Shown piece by piece: positions 26,881 through 34,718 of a DNA stretch of 64,000 nt; position 1 is the stretch's first letter; each line of letters begins with the position of its first letter. The stretch lies in contig JABDIY010000028.1 in the NCBI GenBank assembly GCA_013003535.1, forward strand, positions 89,631-153,630. Reading direction: 5' to 3'. The DNA comes from Acidimicrobiales bacterium (GTDB taxonomy: Bacteria > Actinomycetota > Acidimicrobiia > Acidimicrobiales > SZUA-35). Position numbers and translations under genes: made by a program. Below the pieces are notes generated by a model. The model did no database searches, was not told the origin of the DNA, and saw only the letters and a list, made by a program, of their open reading frames with translations.

Positions 26881-27867
26881 TCAACTCCCCGGTGGTCCGA
26901 AGGAGTGGTCGAAAAAGCGCTGCCAATTCCCCCCCATGATGGCGGCTCGTTCATTTTCGGCGAAGCCCACCTGTGTGAGTCCGTCGGCGATAACCCGGAA
27001 ACCCAGGTTTGATTGAAACCAGGATGGTTGGGGCGGAAATCCGGGGTTGGCGGGGTTGCCCTCGCCGTAGTCGGTTTGTTTGGTCCACCGACCATTCCGC
27101 ATCCAGGTGACCACCGAGTCCGGTTGATTCTGGCAAAGATCGCTACCGATTCCCAAATGGTCGACGCCGTAGCGCTCCGCGCTGTCGGCGATCATCTGAC
27201 AGAAACTTGCGAGAGTGCAATTTGAACCGTCGGCGAGATGGTGGGGATACAGCGAGAAGCCCAGCATCCCTCCAGACGAAGCTAAGGCAGCCAAAACCTC
27301 GTGCGGCTTGTTGCGGCGAGCCGGGTGCCACAAGGCCGGGTTGGCGTGGGTGATGGCGATGGGACGTTGCGAATGAGAAATTGCCTCCAATGTTGACCGG
27401 TCAGCAGAATGGCTCATGTCAACAACGAGCCCTACCCGATTCATCTCGGCGATCGCCTGCTTACCGAACCGCGTGAGGCCAGGGTCGTTATCCTCATAGC
27501 ATCCGGTAGCAAGCAGTGACTGGTTGTTGTACGAGAGCTGCATGAACCGCACGCCCAAGGAGTGAACGATTTCGATCAGGCCGATGTCATCCTCGATTGG
27601 CGAAGGATTTTGAAAACCGAAGAAGATTGCGGTCCGCCCCTCTTGCTGGGCTCTTCGGACATCGTCACCACCTCGACCAAGGAAAATGAGCTCGGCATGA
27701 CGCTCGAACCTGACATTCCACTCCTCGAGGCGCAGCACCATCTCCCGGAAGGTCTCGTGATACGCAATGGTCACATGAACAGCGTCCACACCTGCGGCCC
27801 TCATCTCCCGAAAGATTTCTTCACTCCAGTTGCTGTACTGGAGCCCGTCGATCGTGGGCGTCGCCAT
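26881..27867 (-). CDS. Membrane dipeptidase (peptidase family M19)
   Basis: A 328-residue zinc dipeptidase of the renal-dipeptidase family, amidohydrolase fold. Visible features: MATPTIDGLQYSNW start, HSLGVRFMQLSYNNQSLLATGC, MNRVGLVVDMSHSADRSTLEAI (metal-binding D-x-S-H), PIAITHANPALWHPARRNK (second His), and YGVDHLGIGSDLCQNQPDS (conserved Asp). There is no signal peptide, so it should be cytoplasmic. The canonical N-terminal H-x-D is not evident; the start region reads DGLQYSNW. ATG at 27867 has TACGCT 6 nt upstream, a leaderless start. First gene of the M19/574-aa/DUF3726 unit. Confidence 0.9.
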   Translation of the reverse strand: MATPTIDGLQYSNWSEEIFREMRAAGVDAVHVTIAYHETFREMVLRLEEWNVRFERHAELIFLGRGGDDVRRAQQEGRTAIFFGFQNPSPIEDDIGLIEIVHSLGVRFMQLSYNNQSLLATGCYEDNDPGLTRFGKQAIAEMNRVGLVVDMSHSADRSTLEAISHSQRPIAITHANPALWHPARRNKPHEVLAALASSGGMLGFSLYPHHLADGSNCTLASFCQMIADSAERYGVDHLGIGSDLCQNQPDSVVTWMRNGRWTKQTDYGEGNPANPGFPPQPSWFQSNLGFRVIADGLTQVGFAENERAAIMGGNWQRFFDHSFGPPGS

Positions 27868-27873
27868 GGCCAG

Positions 27874-27879
27874 AGCGTA
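27874..27879 (-). promoter_or_regulatory. -10 box of the M19 dipeptidase unit
   Basis: TACGCT on the minus strand lies 6 nt before the ATG at 27867. The same hexamer at the same spacing occurs before the AlkD-like gene and before the MFS gene at 56699. Confidence 0.45.
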
Positions 27880-27996
27880 GGCCAACCATCACCAAGGCCG
27901 TGAAGCGCATGCTGCTCCGATCGGTAAAGCCCTGGTCAGAGCAACACCGAACGCTTCGAGTGGTAGACCACCACAACTTCCCGATATTCTCGATTC

Positions 27997-28518
27997 GTGG
28001 GGAACAATCCCGTCATCCGTTTTCCGTCGCCAACGGCCGATGCCCCTAGCGATTCTCGCGTCGGAGTTGTTGCGTCGGATCCGCAGCGTCGGATTATCCG
28101 CCAACCGATTCCACTACCCCTGCCTCGGTCGCAACGCCCACCCTCCCCAACCAGTCGCCCCAGTCTCGAACAAGCACCAGGCGAGGAAAGCGGTCTCGAG
28201 CCTGACGTCCCCTGGCTCCGCACCAGCGGCGAGCTAGCCACTGGACAACCGTGCCGGCGCAGGGCCACTCCAGCATCCCGGGGCGCATTCGAACTCGATG
28301 TATCCGCCGACTTCTATGCCACGAAGGCCAACGATCTCCCACCGGCGATTTTTGGTTACTGGCTCCCTCGCTGCTGCCAGACCCCCACCGCGCCGCGCTT
28401 GGGAACCACCGAATATGAGGGGCCAGAGGTTTTGGGATACAACGATCTCTCGAAACCTCAGCCGCCGTCGGTCCTGGGGTACTGGCCCTTCGATCGACCC
28501 CAGCCTGCTGAGGGTTAA
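27997..28518 (+). CDS. Hypothetical Pro-rich protein with GYW-type repeats
   Basis: Not recognised; a 173-residue, Pro/Arg-rich, low-complexity protein that may be largely disordered. The C-terminal 60 residues repeat a short pattern: AIFGYWLP, EVLGYNDL, SVLGYWPF. The GTG at 27997 has TATTCT 6 nt upstream, matching the leaderless pattern, which supports expression. An opposing frame (27936-28268, minus) looks less like a protein. It overlaps the 3' end of the reductase gene by 4 nt. Moderate to low certainty that it is a gene. Confidence 0.4.
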   Translation: MGNNPVIRFPSPTADAPSDSRVGVVASDPQRRIIRQPIPLPLPRSQRPPSPTSRPSLEQAPGEESGLEPDVPWLRTSGELATGQPCRRRATPASRGAFELDVSADFYATKANDLPPAIFGYWLPRCCQTPTAPRLGTTEYEGPEVLGYNDLSKPQPPSVLGYWPFDRPQPAEG

Positions 28519-29732
28519 GCCGAAGCCCGTGTCTTGCGCAAGATCGGATCAGCGAGACCCAGGGCCTTGTCGGTGGAACGGAAAACGAAACCGGACACCC
28601 CTGGCGTGTCGGAATCCACGAGGTTTCCCATCACCTGAAGCGTGATGTTGGCAATGGCTTGTGTGCCAACGGCCAAGCGCAGTCCAGACCTCAGGATCCA
28701 CGGGTGGCCGATCAGAAACGAGAAGCGTCGGCCAGTGCGGAGAAACGCGTCGAACCGATCCCCCACCTCCTCGTCGTAGCGTTGCGGAGCGGTGGCTGGA
28801 TCTTGGACGAACAGATCTGCGGCCAACATGCCTGATTCCAGGCCGTAGTCGATCCCCTCCCCATTCATCGGATTGACCAGGCCGGCAGCGTCACCGATCG
28901 CAACCCAACCGTCCCCGTGCCGTTTCTGTGCGCTCATCGGAAGCCGCCAGGCTCGGGGTCGCTCGAGATTCGGGCCCAGCTCCCAGGAATCACGGACCGA
29001 ATGACGGTAGATCTCCAACAGGGAGTTGAGATTGAGCTTTTTGAATCCCTTCATGGTGCTCAGTGCTCCACACCCGATGTTCACCGTGCCATCGCCGGCA
29101 GGGAACATCCAGCCGTAACCAGGGACCGACAGCCCGTTTGCATCTTTCATCGTGAGGCACGCTTCGAGGTGTTCTGAGTCATGCCGTGGCGATTCGGCGT
29201 AGGCCCGGATCGCCAAGCCGAACGGCTCGTCTTTCACCCGCTCAGCTCCCAACATGCGAGCCACCGCCCCCGGAGCCCCACAGGCTGCAACCACCAGATC
29301 TGCTGTGTATTTCTGGCCACCGGCGTTGACGCCCACGACCCGTCCATTGTCGATCACGGGCAGCGCCTCGGTCTCCCAGATGATTTCGGCCCCTGCGGCT
29401 GCAGCCGCGTCGATCAGGGACGCATCCAACCGCCGCCGCGGCCACACCGCTCCATGATCGGGGAACTTGGTCCCGCTGGGCCAGGGAAGCTCGCGCACGG
29501 TCGTGTTGGCGATCATCCGGAGCCCGCTGATCCGGTGAGCGTCGGACATGTCAATCTTCAGCTCGTTGAGTGCTGCGACCGCCCGGGGCGTGAGGCCATC
29601 ACCGCAGACCTTGTCACGGCCGTAGGCCGCTTTGTCGAATACCCGTACTTTCACTCCCTGTCTGGCCGCCTGGATGGCCGCCGCCGCACCGGCCGGTCCG
29701 GCACCGATCACGATCATGTCGCTGTGACTCAT
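28515..29732 (-). CDS. Geranylgeranyl-reductase family flavoprotein
   Basis: A 405-residue FAD oxidoreductase of the family that saturates isoprenoid chains (for example the menaquinone side chain or polyprenols). FAD motif MIVIGAGPAGAAAAIQAARQG at the N-terminus, the family motif YGRDKVCGDGLTPRAVAAL, GYGWMFPAGDGTVNIGCG (substrate/FAD region) and WVAIGDAAGLVNPMNGEGID (the G-D-A-A-G flavin motif). Start at 29732 (MSHSDM) or two residues upstream. It diverges from uppP, which also works on polyprenyl substrates. Confidence 0.9.
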   Translation of the reverse strand: MSHSDMIVIGAGPAGAAAAIQAARQGVKVRVFDKAAYGRDKVCGDGLTPRAVAALNELKIDMSDAHRISGLRMIANTTVRELPWPSGTKFPDHGAVWPRRRLDASLIDAAAAAGAEIIWETEALPVIDNGRVVGVNAGGQKYTADLVVAACGAPGAVARMLGAERVKDEPFGLAIRAYAESPRHDSEHLEACLTMKDANGLSVPGYGWMFPAGDGTVNIGCGALSTMKGFKKLNLNSLLEIYRHSVRDSWELGPNLERPRAWRLPMSAQKRHGDGWVAIGDAAGLVNPMNGEGIDYGLESGMLAADLFVQDPATAPQRYDEEVGDRFDAFLRTGRRFSFLIGHPWILRSGLRLAVGTQAIANITLQVMGNLVDSDTPGVSGFVFRSTDKALGLADPILRKTRASA

Positions 29733-29900
29733 GCCCATAGAGTGCCGGATCGCTGCCACCGAACCTCAACCAAAGCATGGTGACCCTCGTCGCCTACCGG
29801 CACCGGATGAAGGGCTCTATCCACCGCCAGCTGTGCCGATGATGGAAGTATCGACCAAATCATCGCTCCACGCCCCCACCGCTTCCGCCAACTGCGGACC

Positions 29901-30833
29901 GTGTCCGCGCCACTTCTGGCCATCGGTGTAGTTCTTTTCTTGCTTGCCGGTCCGGCGTTGGCCCATAGCGTTCAGTCAACAGACGACACGCTCGAGCTGA
30001 CCGTTCTGGAAGCTGCGCTTATCGGATTGGTCGAGGGCGTTACCGAGTACCTTCCGGTGAGTTCAACTGGCCATATTCTGGTGACCAGCGAGCTGCTGGG
30101 CCTGAACTCCAGCCAGCAGGCCGAGGATCTCATGGATGCCTATGCCATCTGCGTCCAGGCCGGCGCCATCTTGGCGGTTCTTGTGGTGTACCAGCAACGA
30201 ATTCGTCAGCTGCTCGACGGGCTCATCGGTCGTTCGGTGGAAGGTCGTCAGATCCTTCTCGCGGTGATTGCGGCATTTATTCCCACCGCGATCATCGGTC
30301 AGTTCATCTTTCCGGTGGTTCGCGATCGGTTGTTCGGCGTTGGGCCGATCGCCCTCGCCTGGATTGTGGGGGGCATGGGAATCCTCCACTTGAGCCGTTC
30401 CAGATTCTTCGCCCGGCCGGGGAAAGACCTCCACGATCTCACCGTTCAAAACGCCGTGGTGATCGGCCTGCTCCAAACGCTCGCCATGTGGCCCGGGGTG
30501 AGTAGGAGTCTGATCACGATTATCGCCGGCGTGCTCGTTGGTCTCACCTTGCGCGCTGCGGTCGAATTCAGCTTCTTGCTCGGCCTGATCACGCTCACCG
30601 CCGCCACGGCGTACGCCGGACTCGAGGATGGGTCGGCGATGATCGACGCATTCGGCTGGTTTACGCCCGCCGTTGGACTTGTCGTTGCGTTCGTTTCCGC
30701 CGTCGCCGCCGTGCGCTGGATGGTCAGTTACCTGAACACCAAAGGCTTTGAGATCTTCGGCTGGTATCGGGTAGCAGTCGGCCTAATCGCACTGGCCTTC
30801 ATCGGCGCAGGCGCTCTACCGTTCTCCAGCTGA
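29901..30833 (+). CDS. uppP: Undecaprenyl-diphosphatase
   Basis: Integral membrane phosphatase that recycles undecaprenyl diphosphate for cell-wall synthesis. The 310-residue protein carries the BacA signatures GLVEGVTEYLPVSSTGHIL and WPGVSRSLITIIAGVLVGL (the SR motif), with helices spread to FIGAGALPF. GTG start at 29901 adds an N-terminal hydrophobic stretch (PLLAIGVVLFLLAGPALA) before the usual first motif, which could be an extra helix or a cleaved signal; a later start is conceivable. Confidence 0.95.
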   Translation: MSAPLLAIGVVLFLLAGPALAHSVQSTDDTLELTVLEAALIGLVEGVTEYLPVSSTGHILVTSELLGLNSSQQAEDLMDAYAICVQAGAILAVLVVYQQRIRQLLDGLIGRSVEGRQILLAVIAAFIPTAIIGQFIFPVVRDRLFGVGPIALAWIVGGMGILHLSRSRFFARPGKDLHDLTVQNAVVIGLLQTLAMWPGVSRSLITIIAGVLVGLTLRAAVEFSFLLGLITLTAATAYAGLEDGSAMIDAFGWFTPAVGLVVAFVSAVAAVRWMVSYLNTKGFEIFGWYRVAVGLIALAFIGAGALPFSS

Positions 30834-30850
30834 TCGCGTCTGCCACCGCC

Positions 30851-31561
30851 TCAGGCCGTGTTCAGGCGACGAAATCCTTCGGCCATACGGCCCCGGCCCA
30901 GCCCGCCTTCCATCGCAACCCGTTCACCCCAGCTCCGAATCATTGCCGGCAAGCCCTCGGAGTCTTGCATCTGGCTCTCGTGGCACAACAATGCTTCGAT
31001 CTTTCGATCAAACATGGGCGTGATGTCTACGTAATGATTGCAGTCAGGCCCACCAATCAACCAGGTCTCGGGCACCGAGTGCGGCTGAAGTCCTTCCTCA
31101 CTCAACAAACCAATGTGGGCGAATTCGTTGCGGGAATCAGGATAGATCGCAGCCAGTGTGGCTTCGCCGGCGGCGAGGTGATCGGGGTGACTGCTGTACA
31201 GACGATCCAGGTTGCGGATCGGTGACTGGGTGAGAATGCGATCGGGTTTCACTTGTCTGATGACACGGCTGATCGCCTTGCGGAGTTCGAGGTCCGCTAC
31301 TACTGCGCCGTCTGGAAAGCCGAGGAAATGCAGCTCGGTAACACCCAGGACCTTGGCGGCGCGGGTTTGTTCCTCCCGCCGGATCTCTGCCATCCGCTCC
31401 CGCGAAATCGTGTTGTCAAAGCCGCCGGCCTGGCCGTCGGTGACGAGGCAGTACACCACCCGGTGCCCCTCGTCGGTGAGCGTGGCAGTTGTGCCGGCGC
31501 AGCCGAAGTCAAGATCATCCGGATGGGCGGCAATATTGAGAATGGTGAGAGGGCTGTTCAC
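30851..31561 (-). CDS. PIG-L family deacetylase
   Basis: A 236-residue zinc-dependent N-acetyl-sugar deacetylase fold (GlcNAc-PI deacetylase / MshB / BshB relatives). The metal motif AHPDDLDFGCAGT is at the N-terminus, followed by VTDGQAGGFD and SHPDHLAAGEA (the H-P-D-H metal/catalytic motif). Targets in the family include mycothiol precursors and glycolipids; here unknown. The GTG start at 31561 is preceded by TATCGT with a 7-nt gap. Divergent from the DinB gene. Confidence 0.9.
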   Translation of the reverse strand: MNSPLTILNIAAHPDDLDFGCAGTTATLTDEGHRVVYCLVTDGQAGGFDNTISRERMAEIRREEQTRAAKVLGVTELHFLGFPDGAVVADLELRKAISRVIRQVKPDRILTQSPIRNLDRLYSSHPDHLAAGEATLAAIYPDSRNEFAHIGLLSEEGLQPHSVPETWLIGGPDCNHYVDITPMFDRKIEALLCHESQMQDSEGLPAMIRSWGERVAMEGGLGRGRMAEGFRRLNTA

Positions 31562-31641
31562 CTACTCAACGATAGAGGTCTGACGCCGGGCCGCGAGCAG
31601 TCAACGCGAGGCGGCGCCTCAAGAGCTGCTTGGATAGAGCA

Positions 31642-32217
31642 ATGCCTGCGAACCGAACGCCCGATCCACCGCCAGCCCAACCGGACGACAAGGACTGGAC
31701 TTGGGTCTTGGAGCGCCCCTGCCCAGATTGCGGAGCCGACGTTGGGGAGCTCTCGATGGACGCAGTGGCAAATCTGAACCAAAAGTGCGCTGCTGATTTT
31801 GCCGAAATTCTGCGCCGAGACAGCGAATGGGTCCACGCTCGGCCGACTCCCAGCACGTGGAGCCCACTGGAATATGCCTGCCATGTTCGCGATGTCTTCA
31901 CCCTTTTTTCCCAACGGCTCGAACTCATGCTCAACACCGACGATCCCCTGTTCGCCAACTGGGATCCCAACGTGACCGCCCTGGAGAGCAACTACCACCT
32001 GACCGACCCCGACCAGGTCGCCGCCGAGATCCTCGAGGCCGGGAATGACATCGCAGCAAAGTTCGCAGCGCTTGAGCCTGACCAGTGGGAGAGGCCTGGC
32101 CGCCGCTCCGACGGAGCCTCCTTCAGTGTGCTGACCTTCGCCCGCTACGAGGTTCACGATCCGCTCCACCACCTATGGGATGTGACCGGCGAATCGATGG
32201 CGGGAACGTTCAGCTGA
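31642..32217 (+). CDS. DinB-family protein
   Basis: A 191-residue four-helix-bundle protein of the DinB/YfiT (mycothiol-dependent-enzyme-like) superfamily. The N-terminal RPCPDCGADVGEL and the helical core ARPTPSTWSPLEYACHVRDV carry the first metal-ligand His, with EVHDPLHHLWDVTG supplying the HxxxHHxxD-type cluster near the C-terminus. Such proteins often are thiol transferases or isomerases in actinobacteria; the reaction is not known. ATG at 31642 is preferred over the TTG at 31630. Confidence 0.82.
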   Translation: MPANRTPDPPPAQPDDKDWTWVLERPCPDCGADVGELSMDAVANLNQKCAADFAEILRRDSEWVHARPTPSTWSPLEYACHVRDVFTLFSQRLELMLNTDDPLFANWDPNVTALESNYHLTDPDQVAAEILEAGNDIAAKFAALEPDQWERPGRRSDGASFSVLTFARYEVHDPLHHLWDVTGESMAGTFS

Positions 32218-32250
32218 TCGAGCCGGATGGAGTACGGGCACCCGCACCGG

Positions 32251-32856
32251 CTAGGTCCGAAACATGAGGCTGATTCGAGGCTCGGCTCGGGCAACCTTGG
32301 GGACGCCGTGCTGGTGAGTCGCTTGGAAGGTCCCGCCCATGACCAATAGATCTCCATGACCCAAGCCAAAGGTGAGAGCGGAACCACCGTGATCGGGTCG
32401 GATCTTGAACGGACGGCGCCCGCCCAGTGAGACGATCGCTACCACGGTGTCGCCCGGCAGACGCACTCGATCTCGGTGAATCGCCACGCTGTCGCGTCCG
32501 TGCCGGTAGTGGTTGGCTGTGATCGATGGGAAGGCCCTGCCGTAACACTGTTCGAACAGCGATCGGAGTTGGCCGAGTTCCGGAACGATCGCCGCTGGTT
32601 CCTTCGCCCGCCAGACCAGTCTCGGAACGTCCACGATCCGGCCGTACATGGTCCGCTGGTCTGCTTCCCACTGAGCGTTTTCCTCGACTCGCTGGAACCA
32701 AGCGTCGGCCCCTGGCAACCAGTGGGAGCAATGATCCACCCACGCCCCGGCGCCCAGATCGGTTCGTTCAACCTCGCCAAAGATCGTGGGAACACGAGGT
32801 GCACCGGCCGAGAGGAATCCCAGCTGTAGTGCTGCGGCAACGGAGTCAGAACCCAT
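32251..32856 (-). CDS. alkB: AlkB-type 2-oxoglutarate/Fe(II) dioxygenase
   Basis: A 201-residue DNA/RNA dealkylation enzyme that removes alkyl lesions by oxidative demethylation. The iron triad is visible: HRDRV (H-x-D) and THQHGVPKV (distal His), and the 2-oxoglutarate-binding Arg in RISLMFRT at the C-terminus. The segment ANHYRHGRDSVAIHRD is the standard AlkB 'NyY..g.d.i..H.D' region, and VVAIVSLGGRRPFKIR the following strand pair. ATG at 32856 follows a TATACT -10 box by 6 nt with an SOS box next to it, so transcription is probably leaderless and LexA-repressed. Confidence 0.9.
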   Translation of the reverse strand: MGSDSVAAALQLGFLSAGAPRVPTIFGEVERTDLGAGAWVDHCSHWLPGADAWFQRVEENAQWEADQRTMYGRIVDVPRLVWRAKEPAAIVPELGQLRSLFEQCYGRAFPSITANHYRHGRDSVAIHRDRVRLPGDTVVAIVSLGGRRPFKIRPDHGGSALTFGLGHGDLLVMGGTFQATHQHGVPKVARAEPRISLMFRT

Positions 32857-32862
32857 GACACC

Positions 32863-32882
32863 AGTATACGAACAAACGTTCG
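32863..32882 (-). promoter_or_regulatory. LexA (SOS) box with adjoining -10 box for alkB
   Basis: CGAACAAACGTTCG (32869-32882) fits the Gram-positive/actinobacterial SOS consensus CGAAC-N4-GTTCG exactly. TATACT (32863-32868, minus strand) directly adjoins it and ends 6 nt before the alkB ATG. LexA bound there would occupy the promoter spacer. Confidence 0.75.
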
Positions 32883-32889
32883 TTGTAGC

Positions 32890-32948
32890 ATCTGAACGCC
32901 CCCTGGAGTCCGAAGGCAGAGCCAGCGTGGCACCTGAACGCCCCCCGG
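32890..32948. repeat. Dispersed hairpin element, copy 2
   Basis: Contains two near-copies of CTGAACGCCCCC(C/T)GGAG (about 32893-32909 and 32931-32947) flanking AAGGCAGAGCC. The right part aligns at about 22 of 28 positions with the element at 11315-11342. It occupies the gap between alkB and the ABC ATPase. Confidence 0.5.
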
Positions 32949-32954
32949 AGGGTA

Positions 32955-33776
32955 TTAGAGCCGGGCCTTCTTGATGAAGGACTGCGTCAGAACATGGCGG
33001 GGATTGCCGAGGACCTGGGCTACCGGCCCGTCCTCGATGGTCCGGCCATCATGAAGGAAGACCAACCGGTCAGCTGCGGCTCGGGCGAAACCCATGTCGT
33101 GGGTGACGATGAGGACGGTGACGTCGGTAGCGGCGATTTCGGCAACCAACTCCATGATCCCCCGCGTGAGTTCGGGATCCACCGACGCCGTTGGTTCATC
33201 GAGCAGCAGGAGTTCAGGATCCGTGCACAACGCTCGAGCGATAGCCACCCGCTGCTGCTCACCGCCAGACAACTGGCTAGGGTGTTTACCGGCATGGCGC
33301 GCCATCCCCACCCGCTCCAAAGCGGCCATCGACCGTTCCTCCGCCTCGGCCTTGCTGCGGTGTTTCACCAATCGTTGGGCGATTGAGACATTTTGTTCCA
33401 CTGTCAACAGTGGGAAGAGGTTGAAGCTTTGGAACACCATGCCGCAGCGCAGCCGGACCGCGTGGCGTACATCGTTGTGATCTTCCACCGTGATGCCCAG
33501 CACCTCAAGATCTCCGGCCGTGATCGACTCGAGCCCGTTGATACAGCGAAGCAGCGTGGACTTGCCCGATCCGCTGGCGCCGATGATGACCACTACCTCG
33601 CCGTACTCAACATGGAGGGATGCATCGGACACCGCGGGGTAGGGACCGTAGTATTTGCAGACGCCGCTGGCCCGAACTGCGACGGGCGGGAGAATCGGCG
33701 CCACAGGCTCCAGCAGGATGGGTTGCTCTACCTCTGCTTGAAGAATGGGGAGATTCGCACGCCTGTCAGCGCTCAT
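32955..33776 (-). CDS. ABC transporter ATP-binding protein (polar amino acid type)
   Basis: A 273-residue ATPase of the GlnQ/HisP group. Walker A is IIGASGSGKSTLLRCINGL, Q-loop VFQSFNLFPLLTVEQN, signature HPSQLSGGEQQRVAIARAL, Walker B LLLLDEPTASVDPEL, and switch His in VLIVTHDMGFARAAADR. The N-terminal 40 residues are an unusual extension. No permease or binding-protein gene is next to it, so it is an orphan component or serves a transporter encoded elsewhere. ATG at 33776 has TACTGT 6 nt upstream. Confidence 0.92.
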   Translation of the reverse strand: MSADRRANLPILQAEVEQPILLEPVAPILPPVAVRASGVCKYYGPYPAVSDASLHVEYGEVVVIIGASGSGKSTLLRCINGLESITAGDLEVLGITVEDHNDVRHAVRLRCGMVFQSFNLFPLLTVEQNVSIAQRLVKHRSKAEAEERSMAALERVGMARHAGKHPSQLSGGEQQRVAIARALCTDPELLLLDEPTASVDPELTRGIMELVAEIAATDVTVLIVTHDMGFARAAADRLVFLHDGRTIEDGPVAQVLGNPRHVLTQSFIKKARL

Positions 33777-33824
33777 AGGCCTACAGTACGCCGAAATCCG
33801 GTGCACCGTTCAGGCGGCGGAATT

Positions 33825-34163
33825 TCAGACCTGGTTTGGAACCAGTAACGACTGCACGAAATGATCACGCAGCTCATTCACCTCAACCAGCAACTCGGCA
33901 AGGTACCGAGTGGGTTCGATGAACTGCACTGCTCTGAAGCGGCCCGCGCCAACATGGTGCTGGACGCGCCAAGCTGACTGGGTCTTGGTGTATCGAAACC
34001 GGACGAGCGACTCGACGATGTCGGCGTGCCGCTCCACCAATTCGATCGTGGAAGGGCCCTCAACGAGGTCAAAAACGAAGTCGTCCAAATCCAGATTTCG
34101 ACGCTCGGCGTTCATACCATTCACCCAACGTCGAGCACGAAGACGATCGATTTCTGGAACCAT
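33825..34163 (-). CDS. Hypothetical protein, 112 residues
   Basis: Not recognised. A small, charged, helical protein (MVPEIDRLRARRWVNGMNAE at the start; FRYTKTQSAWRVQHHVGAGR in the middle). The ATG at 34163 has a strong ribosome-binding site, AAAGGAG, about 7 nt upstream, which makes this one of the few genes here with a clear leader and Shine-Dalgarno. Transcribed away from the VOC gene. Confidence 0.65.
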   Translation of the reverse strand: MVPEIDRLRARRWVNGMNAERRNLDLDDFVFDLVEGPSTIELVERHADIVESLVRFRYTKTQSAWRVQHHVGAGRFRAVQFIEPTRYLAELLVEVNELRDHFVQSLLVPNQV

Positions 34164-34266
34164 ATTGTGCTCCTTTCGCTTAAACCTCATCTAAAGATAG
34201 AGGACGGAGGTCACCTCCCGCGCGATACCTCCTGGTTTCCTGGCTGGTGCGCACTACCTTGTACCT

Positions 34267-34644
34267 ATGAGCGACCAGCCACGTTCGGTCAACGTCCATC
34301 ATTCGATCAACTACATCGAGCTGCCCGCCACCGACCTCTCTGCGACCAAGGACTTCTTCCGAGCCGTATTCGGATGGGAATTCCAGGACTGGGGTCCGGC
34401 CTACATCAGCTTCAGCGGCGCAGGAGTGGACGGTGGCTTCGAGCTCTCCCCTCCCACACCCTCACCCTCGGCACCACAAAGGGGCGTGCTCGTTGTGCTC
34501 TACTCCGACAACCTCCCCGCCACACTTGAATCGGTGGGTCACGCCGGAGGAGAGATCATCCGGCCAACGTATGAGTTCCCGGGCGGGCGACGGTTTCACT
34601 TTCTCGATCCCAATGGAAACGAATTGGCCGTCTGGTCCCCCTAG
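34267..34644 (+). CDS. VOC-family (glyoxalase-like) protein
   Basis: A 125-residue vicinal-oxygen-chelate fold protein. It shows the paired beta-alpha-beta layout: HSINYIELPATDLSATKDFF then GWEFQDWGPAYISFSG in module 1, and GVLVVLYSDNLPATLESV then GRRFHFLDPNGNELAVWSP in module 2. Metal-ligand positions (His at the start of module 1, Glu near the end in GNELAVW) are kept. The family covers glyoxalases, dioxygenases and antibiotic-binding proteins; activity unknown. TACCTT lies 6 nt before the ATG. Confidence 0.85.
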   Translation: MSDQPRSVNVHHSINYIELPATDLSATKDFFRAVFGWEFQDWGPAYISFSGAGVDGGFELSPPTPSPSAPQRGVLVVLYSDNLPATLESVGHAGGEIIRPTYEFPGGRRFHFLDPNGNELAVWSP

Positions 34645-34718
34645 GGAAGGTTTCAGGCCACGATGTCCACTGGCGCGGCTGCCGTCCCGGAACCCGATTG
34701 GTGTGGTCAACTGTTCGG

